From contig OX638130.1 in assembly GCA_951804985.1 (NCBI GenBank), positions 78,424,583 to 78,488,582 of the forward strand: a stretch of DNA of 64,000 bases. Reading direction: 5' to 3'. The DNA comes from Dryomyza anilis (Eukaryota; Arthropoda; Insecta; Diptera; Dryomyzidae). The position numbers were made by a program, and so were the translations under genes. The notes below the pieces were generated by a model. That model was given only the letters and a program-made list of their open reading frames with translations, did not search any database and had not been told where the DNA came from. Positions 31,951 to 43,689 of the stretch are shown here, piece by piece. Every line of letters starts with the position of its first letter. Within the stretch, counting starts at the first letter, position 1.

Positions 31951-32656
31951 AATTTGGTTAAAATTTGTTACATATGTGGTCGATCTATATTTTAAATAAT
32001 AAAATATAATTAAAATGTCTTATTCTGAACTGATACGTTAGCAACCCTATTTATTTTGCTGAGTGTGTCCCATCGTTAAGTAGCTGATTCTCCATTTTGG
32101 CATGGGTGATGTATCAGCACGTGGTGCCAGCTGATCTATATCGTCATGTTGGATCAACTGATAGTGTTCTACAGTTTCGGAACACTTCCAAAAATGACAG
32201 GGAGATCTGAAAACTAAAAATTCGTTAATTTAAATATGATTTGCCGTATGAAAATTTTTGGCCATTCGATTTTCCACACAAGAGCGTTTATTCGTGAACT
32301 TCTACCTGTAGTTTAAAAATAAGTCGTGGTAGGTTTATGAACGGTAATTTTTCACCGTAACGTCCATTTTCTTAGCGGTGATATTATTTGTTGGCGTTTT
32401 TAGTACGTACCGCCATTAATGATGCTGATGACAATTCTTATACTTCTCGAGCTTAAATTTATTTTGGACAAAGCTCCCTTTGCTTACGGTTATTTCATCG
32501 TAACTTTCATGGGGACTTGCATTTTAGTTTTCAACTTGATATTCTATTAAGGAAAATCTGCGTAGCGTGGAACATTTTTGTTTCGCCATACTCGCGTTCG
32601 GATGCGTTTTGACTTCTGTTTCCTGTTTCGGTGATTTCGCCGTACTGTTTATTTCT
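31951..32656. other. 3' untranslated region of the Osvaldo-like element
   Basis: About 700 bp between integrase and polypurine tract. No open frame with signal peptide or membrane anchor is present, so no env gene is detectable in this copy. Confidence 0.6.
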
Positions 32657-33961
32657 CTAACGTATTTTGTGGCAATGTTTATTTACGATATTTTTATCGT
32701 GTGAAATTATGCCATTTGTGTATAAATCATCGTGCCGGTGCGTAATATTGCTGCAATACGCGCGTATCTCGATGTTTGTGCGTACGGTATTTTCACCGTT
32801 TTGCTCTAACGTTGTTGATTTTGCGCTGTCAGCTTCTGCGGTGTGAAATAATTTCAGCTCATTCACTTGCGCCGTTTTTATCTTCTTGCTGCCGGCTCTT
32901 TTAAGCTTTACGATTACCGGTGATACGAAATTTATCACCCGAAATGGTCCATCGTATTTGGCGGCTAGTTTGGCCGCAAAATTGTCAACTGCTTTGGACA
33001 AGTTGTGTTGTTTGACTAACACCTGTTGACCGATCTTAGGTGACCAGGGTCGCCGACGCAGGTTATAATGTCTGGCTTGGTCCTGTGCTGCTCGCTCCAT
33101 GTTTCGACGTACAATTGTAAATACCTCTCGTAATCGCTCACTTTTCCATGAGGTGTTTGATGATCATGACCAGTGCCAAACGTGCACTCGTCATATAATG
33201 CTTTTGGGAGACTGGGCTCGCGTCCTTGTATCAAATATGCCAGACTGTAGTCCGTGGTTTCAGATACGCTCGTATTTATTGCTAGTGACAGCTCCGGGAG
33301 CAGTTCATCACAAAGTCTTTGATTTTTTTCTGCAAACTTCGCAATCATCGTCTTGACTGTTCTGTTGCGGAGTGTATGGCGCAGTAAATTGATGTTTCAC
33401 GCCCATTTCAGCCAAGAACTTTCGAAACATTCGACTTGTAAATTGTGTCCGGTTGTCGGTAATTAACACCTTCTGTACTCCAAATCTCGCCAGTATTCTT
33501 TCTCTGAAGGCTTTGCAGAGTGTTTCGCTGGATGCTTTTCGTAGCGGTACCATCTCCGTCCACTTTGAAAACTTGTCGAACATGACCAGCATCATGGTGT
33601 TGCCATATTTTGATCCTGGCAATGGTCCAACGAAGTCCGCACATAGCATGGCCCTAGGCTCCTCTGCTATCTTCGTCAACATCTTCCCCATCGGTTGTTG
33701 TTGGCTTGTTTTATATTTTTGACACGCCTCGCAACACCGCACGTATTTACTAACCTGGCGGAACATATCAGGCCAGTAGTATCTGTTAGCTATGCGTGCG
33801 ATTATCTTCCTTACCCCAAGATGCCCTGTGGTCGGTCCGTTGTGATTCTCTCTGAGTACTCTATCCCTCTGATAACTCGGCACACACAGTTTCCACGGCG
33901 CGCAGTCTTCGTCACCATTCTGTGATGGTATGTGGCGGTATAGACGACCTTCTTCAAACAC
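32657..33961 (-). pseudogene. pol: Osvaldo-like integrase
   Basis: Three overlapping pieces. 33961-33308 has the zinc finger H-x3-H...CCEACQ, the core LCADFVGPLPGSKYG (first Asp) and VLITDNRTQFTSRMF (second Asp; normally DNGTQF), ending YTPQQN before the Glu. 33348-33016 has LCDELLPELSLAINTS and YLIQGREPSLP. 33100-32657 has RPWSPKIGQQVLVKQHNLSK and KYDGPFRVINF, the C-terminal SH3-like part. Frame changes at about 33340 and 33090 break it. Confidence 0.88.
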
Positions 33962-33964
33962 ATC

Positions 33965-34593
33965 TGACCTTCTTCAAACGCGCTGTTCTAGCCACGCGCA
34001 TCTTTTCTCGAATTCATCAGTAATTGTGCCAAGAGTTGCCAATGGTTGCCGCGAGAGCGCGTCTTCTACCACATTCAGCTTACCTTTTCGATATTTAATG
34101 TCGAATGTGTGCTGCTGCAGTTCTAACGCTTATCGCGCTATCCGTCCTTATGGACTTTCTATGCTGTTTAACCACTTCAGCGATAGATGATCAGTTATTA
34201 CCATGAATGCGTAGCCCTCCAAGTATGGACGCATCTTGCGTATTACCCAAATAATTGCTAACACTCTTTTTCTGTGGCGGAGTAATTTAACTCGGCTTTA
34301 CTCAGACGCCTGCTAGCGTAAGCGATCACTCGTTCTGTATTTTCAAACACTTGGGTAAGGACTGCGCCTAGCCCGTAGACGCTCGCATCTGTCTGCAATG
34401 TGAATCGTTGGTTAAAGTCTGGACACGCCAGTATAGGTGCTTCCGTCAGTCTCGCCTTAAGCGCTTCGAATGCTTCTTGCTGTGCACTTTCCCACTTCCA
34501 ATGTTTACCCTTGCGTAACAGTGACGTCGAAGGGTGGACGACGTCCGCAAATTCTGGCACGAAACGTCGGTACCATGACGCTATTCCAGGCAT
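33965..34593 (-). pseudogene. pol: Osvaldo-like RT connection and RNase H
   Basis: The open piece 34593-34258 has IASWYRRFVPEFADVVHPST and LQTDASVYGLGAVLTQ, the first RNase H Asp. It ends LNYSATEKEC; the remainder (AIIWVIRKMRPYLEGYAFMV and LSLKWLNSIESP-like) is visible to about 33970 in other frames. Confidence 0.85.
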
Positions 34594-35672
34594 CGTCGTA
34601 GTTCTCGTACATTTGTTGGTGTCTGTAGTTCTTTAATCGCTGCTATCTTGTCTGGATCGGTGTGTATTCCTTGATCGCTCACCACGTGACCAAGGTATTT
34701 TAGCTCACTTCGGAAAAATTCACACTTTTCGGCATTGAGTCTCAGGTTTGCCTTCCTGAGTCGTCTGAATACTTCTTTTAGGTTCTCCAGATGCTCTTCG
34801 AACGTGTACCCTGTCACGATAATGTCGTCTAAGTAGGCGAATGCGTGTGGTTCCATCTCTGGACCAATTACTTGATCGAGCGCTTGTTGGAACGTAGCTG
34901 GGGCCGAATGTAGGCCAAACGGCATCACGCGCCACTGAAAGAGACCACGTCCAGGTACGGTAAACGCCGTGTACTGTTTGCTGCTCTCCTCCATGGGTAT
35001 TTGCCAATAACCGTTCTTCAAGTCTAAACTGCTGATGAATTTTGCGCGGTAGGGGGTAAGCGTCGGGGACTGATCGTGCGTTAAGTTGACGATAGTCAAC
35101 GCAGAGCCTCCATTGTCCTGCCTTTTTTTCACCAAGACGATTGGTGCGCTATGAGGACTATGAGACGGTTCTATACATCCGTTATTGATCAATTCGTCTA
35201 TTAATTTGTCTATTATCGCCTGCATTGCCGGATTTTTAGGGTAGTACCGCTGCTTAATCGGGCGATCATCATGCATCACAATCTTGTATACCGCTATGTC
35301 GGTGATTCCTTTTAATTCGTCAACTGCTTTCAGCTCTTGTTTCAAAAATTCTTGCACACGCTGATCTCTATCTTTACTCAGCGTGTTTCCTCCACGTCGC
35401 ACTTTCATCGGAGTGCCTATCTGCGCACTTGCATGCTCTTTATGTTTTTGTTCTGTACAGGCGACATTAACTTCGTCGTACCTGTTTACTGAATTTACCC
35501 TCTCGTCTTCGTTGTTTCTAGCGTGTTCATCCTGGCTGTTGCAGACGCTTGTACTTTTGTCTTTATCTATCTGTTCTTTAATATTGTTACATGTGGCAGT
35601 GCAAACATTGCTCATCCCGGCTGTTGCACGCGCCTTCGCTCGCCTCCGCAATGGAACATGTGCATACTTCAT
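34581..35672 (-). pseudogene. pol: Osvaldo-like reverse transcriptase with a masked double frameshift
   Basis: Residues about 100-170 hold DIAVYKIVMHDDRPIKQRYY and HSPHSAPIVLVKK. At about 35040-35130 the open frame reads a nonsense stretch (ALTIVNLTHDQSPTLTPY), while the neighbouring frame at the same bases reads RLCVDYRQLNARSVPDAY, the real RT motif. Two compensating indels therefore leave a long open frame with its fingers domain scrambled. Afterwards it returns to FISSLDLKNGYWQIPM, MPFGLHSAPATFQ and FAYLDDIIVTG (catalytic YLDD). Confidence 0.88.
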
Positions 35673-35853
35673 TTTCTCTTCTCACTGAATGGACTGGAAT
35701 GGAATAGTTGCCATATCGCAGCTCCACTCCAAACAATGCGAGTGAATCAACACCCAAGATTAAGTGGTCACATGCATTTCTCAGTACCAGTAGCGTGATT
35801 ACTCAGCGCTTTTCTCCTAATGTGACATTTACTTCAATTTCTTTATTAACATG

Positions 35854-36129
35854 CTATACTGTTCCGTCGGCCATCTGTACTGTTGTGCGTACCATACGCG
35901 TCCTTGCCATGTCGGTGATTTTCGTAGCGAATCTTTCGTTTACGAAACTTCTCGTTGCGCCTGTGTCTATTATCGTTTCTGTTTCTTCACCACCCAGGCA
36001 TACCGTAGCGAAGATGCGACCGTGTTTTACGGCAAAAGGCTTGATTAATTCCGCGCTCTGTTCATTGGTCCGCCCTTCACCTATTGCCTCTGACGGGTAC
36101 CGCGGGTGTTTTCCTGACGGCGACAACAA
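35854..36129 (-). pseudogene. pro: Osvaldo-like protease
   Basis: The active site IIDTGATRSFV (Asp-Thr-Gly) lies at residues about 58-68 of a 91-residue open piece that ends VQMADGTV. The rest of the domain continues out of this frame. Aspartic proteases of this type cleave Gag-Pol. Confidence 0.85.
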
Positions 36130-37048
36130 TCAAACGTGTGGACATTGCGCCGACTACACTCCCAGCAGAACATCACCTGTGGATTTCTACAACCACGTGA
36201 CATGTGTCCACTGCTACCACATCGATGACACGCCGTCCGTGGATTTATTGACGGATTATCGTGCCTTTGACTATTATATGCTTCTGATATCGGATCTTCA
36301 CGAACTTGAAAATGTCGCTCTTTTTGCCTTGGCTGTGGGACGGCTCGGGTGGCTCTTTTTCGTCGCGAAGTACCTCGTATTCTTTTGCCATCTCAGTTAA
36401 CTCCTCTAGACTTGTAAAATCTTTTCGCCGAATGTACAATCGATAGTCCTGCAGACTGTTGCGATATATTCTGTCTAGCTGCTGCGTAGCGTCGTAATCT
36501 GCGTGGCGCATCACGTCTAGCATAGCAACCACGTAGTCACTGAACGACTCCCTTTGTCGCTGTTGGATCTCGTCTTCTATACCTTCAAAGTAGTGAGGTG
36601 GCAGGAAAAATTTAAGTGGATCACTCTTTAAGGTTCTCCATTCAACCCATTGTCGATTGCTTCTGTGAAACCATATCAATGCCTTATCGCGTAGTAATTC
36701 GGCCATGTAAAGTGGCAGCTGGTCGATGCAAACGTTATACATCTGGGCTAGTTCTTATACGCGTTCGATAAACGCTATCGGATCTCGGCCACCCTCATAC
36801 TTCACCGACCATCTCCTTACCTTGTTAATAACAAACTGCAAGTACATGTCACGCATGAACGCATCATTTGTCGCAGGCATTTTCGGTGGTTGTTCCATCA
36901 TCGGTGGCTGATGCATCGTCGTTGGCTGTTGCATCATCGTTGGCTGATGCTGCGACGTAGGCTGCTGTACTTTGTATTCACAGTTTTCTTTATTAATTGA
37001 GTATTTTATAATATTCATTTTTTTTTCTTTATTTACATTTAACTTCAC
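36130..37048 (-). pseudogene. gag: Osvaldo-like Gag
   Basis: Two open pieces are separated by a lesion near 36745-36755. The N-terminal part (from 37048) has a Gln/Met/Pro-rich stretch with QQPTTMHQPP-type repeats, then MRDMYLQFVINKVRRW. The second (36742-36245) has LYMAELLRDKALIWFHRSNR and YFEGIEDEIQQRQRESFSDY, a capsid-like region. Two CCHC knuckles follow in another frame at 36140-36240 (C-x2-C-GSSG-H-MSRG-C, then C-x2-C-x4-H-x4-C around FCWECSRRNVHTFDC). At least two frameshifts prevent a functional Gag. Confidence 0.85.
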
Positions 37049-37316
37049 TTTCCTTTCTATTTTCTTTGCTCATTATTTCCTTCTTTACTTTCGCTGAACC
37101 AAACAATTATGTCCTCGTTGCAGCTTGAACAAATTTGAGATTCTAGAAAATAATCGTTGAAGCAATCCAGATGAAAATTATGGCTACACAATGTTGTTAC
37201 GATGAGTTCATTTTCCTAGATTTCATTGTTGCAAATCTTGCAAATCATATTTCGAGGACTCGAAGTGTCCATTTTAATTACAGCTACTTACTTTTAATTT
37301 TCCAAAACTTATTAAA

Positions 37317-37334
37317 GTCCCTGATCGGGCGCCA
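37317..37334 (-). promoter_or_regulatory. Primer-binding site, tRNA-Lys3 type
   Basis: On the minus strand it reads TGGCGCCCGATCAGGGAC, which differs at one position from the 18-base site complementary to tRNA-Lys3. It starts two bases after the 5' LTR end. Confidence 0.85.
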
Positions 37335-37336
37335 TC

Positions 37337-38193
37337 TGTAACGAAGTTTCTCGGGCTGAGGTATACTCGCCGGTTTTGTCCAGGGTTCGGTTACAGAAAA
37401 ATAGATAAATGAAAAGATTACTTTTATTTAAGTATTGTTATTCAGTTTCTTTATTGTCCCTTCAGTGGGTTTAATATCTTATTCGCTATTTTATAATACT
37501 TATTCAAGCTTAATACTAGTTTGGCGAGTTAATGCCTCGATCCGCTATAACTACAATTGGGGGAGTTAATGCCTCCAACCACTACTTCCTACTATTTGGG
37601 GAGTTAATGCCTCCAACCACTTCTTCCTACTATTTGGGGAGTTAATGCCTCCAACCACTACTTCCTAATATTTGGGGAGTTAATGCCTCCAACCGCTACT
37701 ACTACATTTGGGGAGTTAATGCCTCCTACGAGGTCGTCGCCAGCATCGAACTGCCTGACTGCTGCAATTGTGTCTCCTTTTATACTATTTCTTGTGTCGA
37801 TCGCTGTGTGCTTTGTTGTTGCGTATGTTGTGAACATTTTAGAATATACAACACGTAGTCTCTGCAGTTGTTGTTGCTTCATTTGATGTTGTTGCATTAC
37901 AGCCTATGCTTGCGTATACTTGATGCTTATGCGTAGCGTTGTTGTTGCTTCATTTGATGTTGTTGTATTACAGCCTATGCTTGCGTATACTGGATGCATA
38001 TGCGTAGCGTTGTTGTTGCTTGGATTGCTGCATGTGCGTGGAATTGTTCTTGTTTGTGGTATTGTTGCGCGTACGTAGCATTGTTGTTGTCGTACTTAGC
38101 AATAACTGCAATTAATTAAATTATTAATCTAATTGAATTCAGATAAAAAAATATGTGGGTACAAATTTGGGTACACAAATTTGTGTCCTCACA
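37337..38193 (-). repeat. 5' LTR of the Osvaldo-like element, with shorter minisatellite
   Basis: 857 bp. The array spans about 37510-37725 and has roughly six units where the 3' LTR has more than ten. The shared downstream part carries TTGTTGTTGCTTCATTTGATG repeats in both LTRs. Confidence 0.9.
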
Positions 38194-38345
38194 TGTTGCA
38201 GTGAAGCGTCACCTCATCCTCGCCGCTGAGCGCCACCTCATTGTCGACGAGTATCACCGGCAGATAGAGTTGCAGCGGCATGCAGCCGCGGGCGCTGTCT
38301 CTCATCAAACACTTTGGAATTTGGCAAGTCATTGCGCATGCAGTT

Positions 38346-38430
38346 CCCACAAACATCTTGCTTTCGAACATAAACTCTAACGCTACAAAGTGAACACTAA
38401 TAGAAAGAAGAGGACACAACAATATTACGA
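38346..38430. repeat. Short dispersed repeat shared with 41255-41330
   Basis: The sequence around AACGCTACAAAGTGAACACT and AGAAAGAAGAG recurs at 41272-41330 (AACGCTACAAAGCGAATACT) with few differences over about 70 bp. The unit is not identified. Confidence 0.55.
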
Positions 38431-40124
38431 TGCAAAAATGCAAGAACAAGATGCAAGAACAACATTTTTTTTTATTTTTATTAAGGCGTGTGGTATTTGG
38501 TTTTTGGCTGGTTAATGCTCTTCAGACCAAAATTCAAAATCATATGCTTAGGATTTTTCATATTAGTTCATAGCAACAAATAATAATAATAGTTTTGCGC
38601 TACAGTCCTGACGAAGTTATGCCGAGCTCTCTCACTATTTGTGCTGTGTTAAAAATACAGACTGTTGCACCTACAAATGAAAAGTATTACACCGAAGAAA
38701 TACTGTATTATAAATAAATAAAAATGTCTTTAAATAAATGCATATGAATTTGATTTACGTCCAAAAATAATTTTTAGGACTATTATTTTAATATTTTGTT
38801 AAATAATTTAAATAAGTTTACATTTTAACCTTTTTATAATAAAGGAAACAACGGTGTTTGATTTTTATGAAATTCCAGGACATGTCAGGATTTGTTCTTT
38901 GTTTCACCCTATCCGGTAAAGTAAAATGTTTCCACCATTTCACATTTAGTATAATTACAGTAGTTTCAATAAAATCGACCTGCTTCGACCTCACAATAAA
39001 AATGGCAACATTTACTAAACGTAAATTACCCTTACTGTCCTAATATTTTAAAGTGGATTTTCAAATAAAACTAAATTAAGAATGTCACTACAGACCAATT
39101 ATGTAGGCAATGAAGTAATAACCAAAAAAGGTCACCAATGCGCTGGGACATAAAAAATATCGCAAAAATAACACCTTATTGAAACACAAAATTTTTTAAA
39201 TTCAATTTATTTTTTGTTGACCTGTAATTCTCATTCATCTACGAGAATTCTAAGTCAGAATCGTATTTAAGAGAATTCTGCTAAGAACTCAATGAAGCTT
39301 TTTTGCATTTCGGAGACAACATTTAAACTTTAGCTACGAGAATGTTGGAATCGACCTCCAGAAAAATATGTAGATCAAACGTTGTTTTTGTTCCGGCTCA
39401 ATGAATTAAATACGGCTATTATTCTCTAATGAAGCACCATTTTTAAATCGGTCGAAAACCCGAACCATAATATGCATGTGCAAGCATCGCTCAATTAAAA
39501 ATTAAACGAAAAGTTTGTTTTAGTTTATTTTAATTATTTTTACATTTATTCGCCTTTACTACCAATATATATATATATTTATAGTACGCAAATAACTACT
39601 AAAACGTACATTTCTCGACTTAACAATTGATTTACAATAAAGTATGTCACGTATTCAATTTGTTTGTATGTTAATTAGTTTATTGGATATTTAAACACAA
39701 AAACATGTCGTGCGGGCTCACGTCGGTTGTGCTATATGAGAGCAAAATGAACACACAACGTGCGAACGCAAGATTTTTTAATTGTTAGTGCGAGTTCATT
39801 TTGGCTAATTTAAAAATAGTCATTAAAAATTATATTGTTATATGTATATGTATGAATTATATTTTTAGTATAAACGAAAAAACTTTCAATTATAGGGCCT
39901 ACCAACAAAAAGGGACTTCAACAATTGCAGAGTAGCATGTCTATTATGTATGTCTGACAAAAAATATGTGTGCGGTCCGCAACTAAAAGTGAACCAATCT
40001 TGTTTTATATATAAATAATCTATCGATTCTACTGTAAACCTTTAGCAAAATAAGTTTTAAAAGGAACCGCATATACGTATTCTTTTTCATAGAGCTTGGA
40101 GCAGTCCAATTTATTTACTATTGT
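38431..40124. other. AT-rich intronic DNA with a MITE end
   Basis: From 38688 the sequence ACACCGAAGAAATACTGTAT through ATGTCTTTAAATAAATGC and TTTGATTTACGTCCAAAA matches the left end of the element at 47365 over about 85 bp, so it is a truncated relative. The rest contains no recognised gene. Small frames are of low complexity. Confidence 0.5.
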
Positions 40125-40132
40125 ATTTAAAA

Positions 40133-42960
40133 CAAGGATTGAAACCTAAACGAATAACGGTTTCGATTTCGGTTTTTCCGCGTTTCGGTTTCGGCTACGG
40201 TTTCGGTTTTAAGTTTTTATAACGAAACGGTTTCGGTATACCGGTTCCATGTTACGGTTTCGGTTTTGATTTCGGTTTTTGTATAAATTTTCTTTATTTC
40301 CATATTTTTCAAATAATTTTACATTTTTTATATGGTGCTAAATTATGATACTGGGGTAAAGTGGGAAACGTAATTTAAACAATGTTTGTTGTTATTTTAG
40401 TAAAAATATTGTGTTATATGAATTATTTAATTGATTATGCCAAGAAAAAAATTTAATTTAAAATTTCGTGACCACAAACCAATGAAAAGCAACATTTTGA
40501 CTTCATCTGAGATATGATCTGAATTGCAAAGATGAAGAATTTTGTACAATTTTCATCCATAAAAGCCAAAGAAATTAAATTTCAACAATTCTGTAAACTG
40601 CAATATATGTATACTAGTGATGATCATTTGCAAGAGCAAGGCAAGAAATGGTAATCTTAATCTTTTTAATTTTAAATAAAAGATCGAAGACAAATATCTT
40701 AAACTGCATATTAATTATGAAAACGAATAGAATTTGAACAATAATTGTACTTATTTTCAATTTCTTAACATTTTACTAAAAAAAAAAAAAAAACAGAAAC
40801 ATACAAATTTGAATTATATTTTAACAAGAATTAACTAATAAAAAATAATTGTATAAATCTAGTGATGTTGACGAGACAATTCAAAATCTCAAGGCCATAA
40901 TAAAATGAACGATAAGTCACAAATACATTTTCAAAATGCTAAATATTTTTTTAGCATTAGCAATGTATCTGTCAATTAATAAGAAAATGTAAATCTATTA
41001 GTTGATATTACAACTTTAAAAATGCATCAATTAGTTTTTATAATATTAATCAACTCGAAAATTAAGTTTTGGTGACTTTTCGTTTGGTGACTTTTCGTTC
41101 TACAACGACGATATACATTATACGATATACATCTACAATAAATATAAGGAATATTTCGTATAGGCATATTTCTGTTTTCGTCACAGATTAAAAAATCCGT
41201 ATGTCAATAGAACTCAAATAATATCTTGCATAGTAACATTTTTCTTTGCGAACACCATGCGAACACAAACTCAAACGCTACAAAGCGAATACTAACAGAA
41301 AGAAGAGAATATAACAATAACGATTACGATTCTTATACACACACTTTCACAACGAAAATTCTTCGTTGCTATCCTGTATCATCGCATGGCAACAAACAGA
41401 CGCATGACAAACAGACAGACGCATGACACAGACAGACGCATGGCACCACACTACATATATGTATCTAGTACAGCTCTCTAGTTGGCAACAACAACGAGTT
41501 CTCTTTGTGGTACAAAACATTTCCCGCCAAAAATTCTTTCAAAAGCTTGGATGCTGCTTTATTCGCATTTTTGTTGTTGTTGCACTTTCAAACGAATCAG
41601 CGGATTTGTGAAAAAAGGAAAAACACAAAAAGCAATATATCAGCTAAATATATCACACTGTAAAATGTTCATATATTATTTTTTATTACTTCATAATTTT
41701 ACAATTAACAAAAAAACTATATATAAAAGTAAATAAAAATAAAAATTTGCATAGCACAGTGCATATGCACAATCGATGTACGAACTAGCGTAGCGAAGAA
41801 AAGAGAAAAAACATTGTTTTGTCTGTTTTATCTTTTTGAAGCAACTTTTGAAGAACTTTTAAAGCTATTTACCGCTTCAAAAGTGCTTCACAGGCCTTAT
41901 TTTTAGGATGCTTACATTCTTTAGAATTGACAAAAACAAAAAAATACACATCTTCATTAATGTTCACGTTCATAAATATTTTGCACGCTTTCCATTGTTA
42001 CTTGTTGTTCAATATTTAGTAATATCATGAATTATTTTGTATATAATTATTACCTTAAAAACATAATAAATACATTAAAATCATAAAAAAACGCAAGAGT
42101 CTTCCTTTTCTTGCAGTTTTAGTCTTGTACTTGCTCTTGTTCTTTTTTTTTTGCAAAATCTCGATCTTGTTCTCGTTCAAAAAAATACAAGAACAAGACA
42201 TTTTTAATCATCATTAATGTAAACAAATATCTGCCTTATACTTGAAATGTTTAATCTTGTCGAATTTGCACTTCATTTTTCGTATTTCCTTAAATAGTTA
42301 CTGAGATGTTAATAATTTGAAACTTTTTTTACATTTTTTCTTGCATTACCATTGTTTTGTTTATGTCCGAAATTGAGCTGTTTTGAAACATCAGTCAAAA
42401 ATTCATTAAAAGACTTATAAATAGTATTCTATTGAATAGATCCTTTAAAATAATATAAAAAATATTCAAATTAATTTTTCAAAACTTGTCCCACTTACCC
42501 CAAGCTCCCCTATATATTTTACTAATAAAATAAAGAAAAAACCAATATTATTAAAATTTGAATCATTTTTTAACGTAAAAAATTTGCTTGGAGTTGCTCT
42601 GTTTTGTTGTTAATTCGATTAATGAAACAAATACCGTTGTTTTTGGAAATATCGTTTCTCAAAAAACAACATATGAATTTTTGTACAACCAAAAATGTTT
42701 ATTTTTGGGAACTCCAAATTTTAATTAATGAAATTTTACTTAAGATCTTCTATATAAAATAAAATATGTTTTTCTGTTTCTTTTTATACTTTTTTAAAAA
42801 CCGTTTTAAACCGGTATAAAACCGAAACCGTTTATATCGGTTTTGGATATCGGTTTATTTCTGATTTTCGTATAACGGTTTCGGTTAAGGTTTCGGTTTT
42901 AAAAATGAAACGGTTTTAAATGGATATCGGTTTCGGTTTCGGTTACGGTTTCAATCCTTG
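40133..42960. mobile_element. Non-autonomous hAT element, 2.83 kb, with perfect 8-bp TSD
   Basis: The ends CAAGGATTGAAACC and GGTTTCAATCCTTG are perfect 14-bp inverted repeats. ATTTAAAA is duplicated exactly outside (40125-40132 and 42961-42968), as hAT transposases produce. Sub-terminal regions (40150-40290 and 42795-42955) are arrays of CGGTTTCGG and its variants on both strands, which fits transposase-binding repeats. No transposase is recognisable inside; the interior is AT-rich with small foreign repeats at 41240-41600. Confidence 0.88.
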
Positions 42961-42968
42961 ATTTAAAA

Positions 42969-43689
42969 TATAATATTTTACATATTTAAATGAATGTGAT
43001 CAAAATGTATTTATATATTTTTTAATACTAAACAATGTGTAAAACTAAATTTCATATTTTTTTATTTTCATATATTATTTTAGACGCATTCGTGCCTTTT
43101 ATATGAGAACATAATGAGTCTCATTTTATTGTGTTACAAATACGCCATACTATTTTTTCATCATTCGTGCGATCCAGTAACTTGTTCTGATGGAATTAAC
43201 TCCTCTTTCCGTTAATAAAGTAGGAACATACGTACAGAAATCGGAGCGAAATAGGTTCGGTGACGTCTTAAAGGAACATAGAATTCCAATGAAATTTTAC
43301 GTTCTCTTTCTAAATGATTTTAAGACAAAACTCTATATTTATATTTATTTTCTCTAATCTCTTTCTCATATTCTGACGTGCAAATTCATTAGAATAGAAT
43401 GCCAGATTCGTGCGCAAACTCTGATTTAATTCTAAAGTAATGAGGGAGTAAACGATGACAACATTTGCATAGGTTATAATTTTAAATAATTTATTTTATA
43501 TATAATGTACATATATAAATATAGATTTACATTTTACAATATTAACACATATATATATATACATACATATTGCCGCAGAAAAGCCTCCACATATTATTAA
43601 ACATATTATAACATAAGAAGTAGATGTGGGCTTTCTGAACGTTCCAGGCATGCACAAAATCAGGATATTGAAAACTGGTCAAAAACATA
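42969..43689. other. AT-rich intronic DNA
   Basis: Contains short TA-rich microsatellites (43545-43570). No gene or repeat partner recognised. Confidence 0.45.

Larger units (their letters stand above)
30807..38193 (-). mobile_element. Osvaldo-like gypsy retrotransposon, 7.4 kb, with TSD TGTT
   Basis: The LTRs begin TGTAACGAAG and end TCCTCACA on the plus strand (TG...CA), with TGTT duplicated outside (30803-30806 and 38194-38197). The internal region on the minus strand holds gag, two zinc knuckles, protease, RT, RNase H and integrase. Long LTRs and a Lys-tRNA primer site like that of lentiviruses are known for the Drosophila element Osvaldo, so I place it in that group. The genes are broken by several frameshifts, and the two LTRs differ in length (1134 and 857 bp). 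Confidence 0.9.
30620..38345 (-). pseudogene. Ric1-like (Rab6 exchange factor subunit) gene fragment, split by a retrotransposon
   Basis: On the minus strand, 38345-38194 gives CMPLQLYLPVILVDNEVALS and GEDEVTLHCN. After removal of the LTR element the sequence continues at 30802 with PFCLLEHKLIKSILAY, a stop, then EIAQSCRSLPHFQHTLELVL and HEVAEANSPANPH. This order and wording fit the conserved RIC1 domain (I-Y-P-L-A-I-L-F-E-D..., then ...A-x-SC-x-LP-F-H-LELLLHEVLEEE). Ric1 is half of the Golgi Rab6 guanine-nucleotide exchange factor. The fragment is short, contains a stop and sits inside another gene's intron, so it is a pseudogene or captured fragment. Confidence 0.65.

Noticed and set aside
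31941..32656. Possible env gene in the Osvaldo-like element
   Set aside because: No open frame of useful length, signal peptide or transmembrane segment is visible in this interval.
40150..40290. GGTTTC-rich stretch as an interstitial telomere-like repeat
   Set aside because: The motif is irregular, occurs symmetrically at both ends of an element with a hAT target duplication, and flies lack short telomerase repeats.
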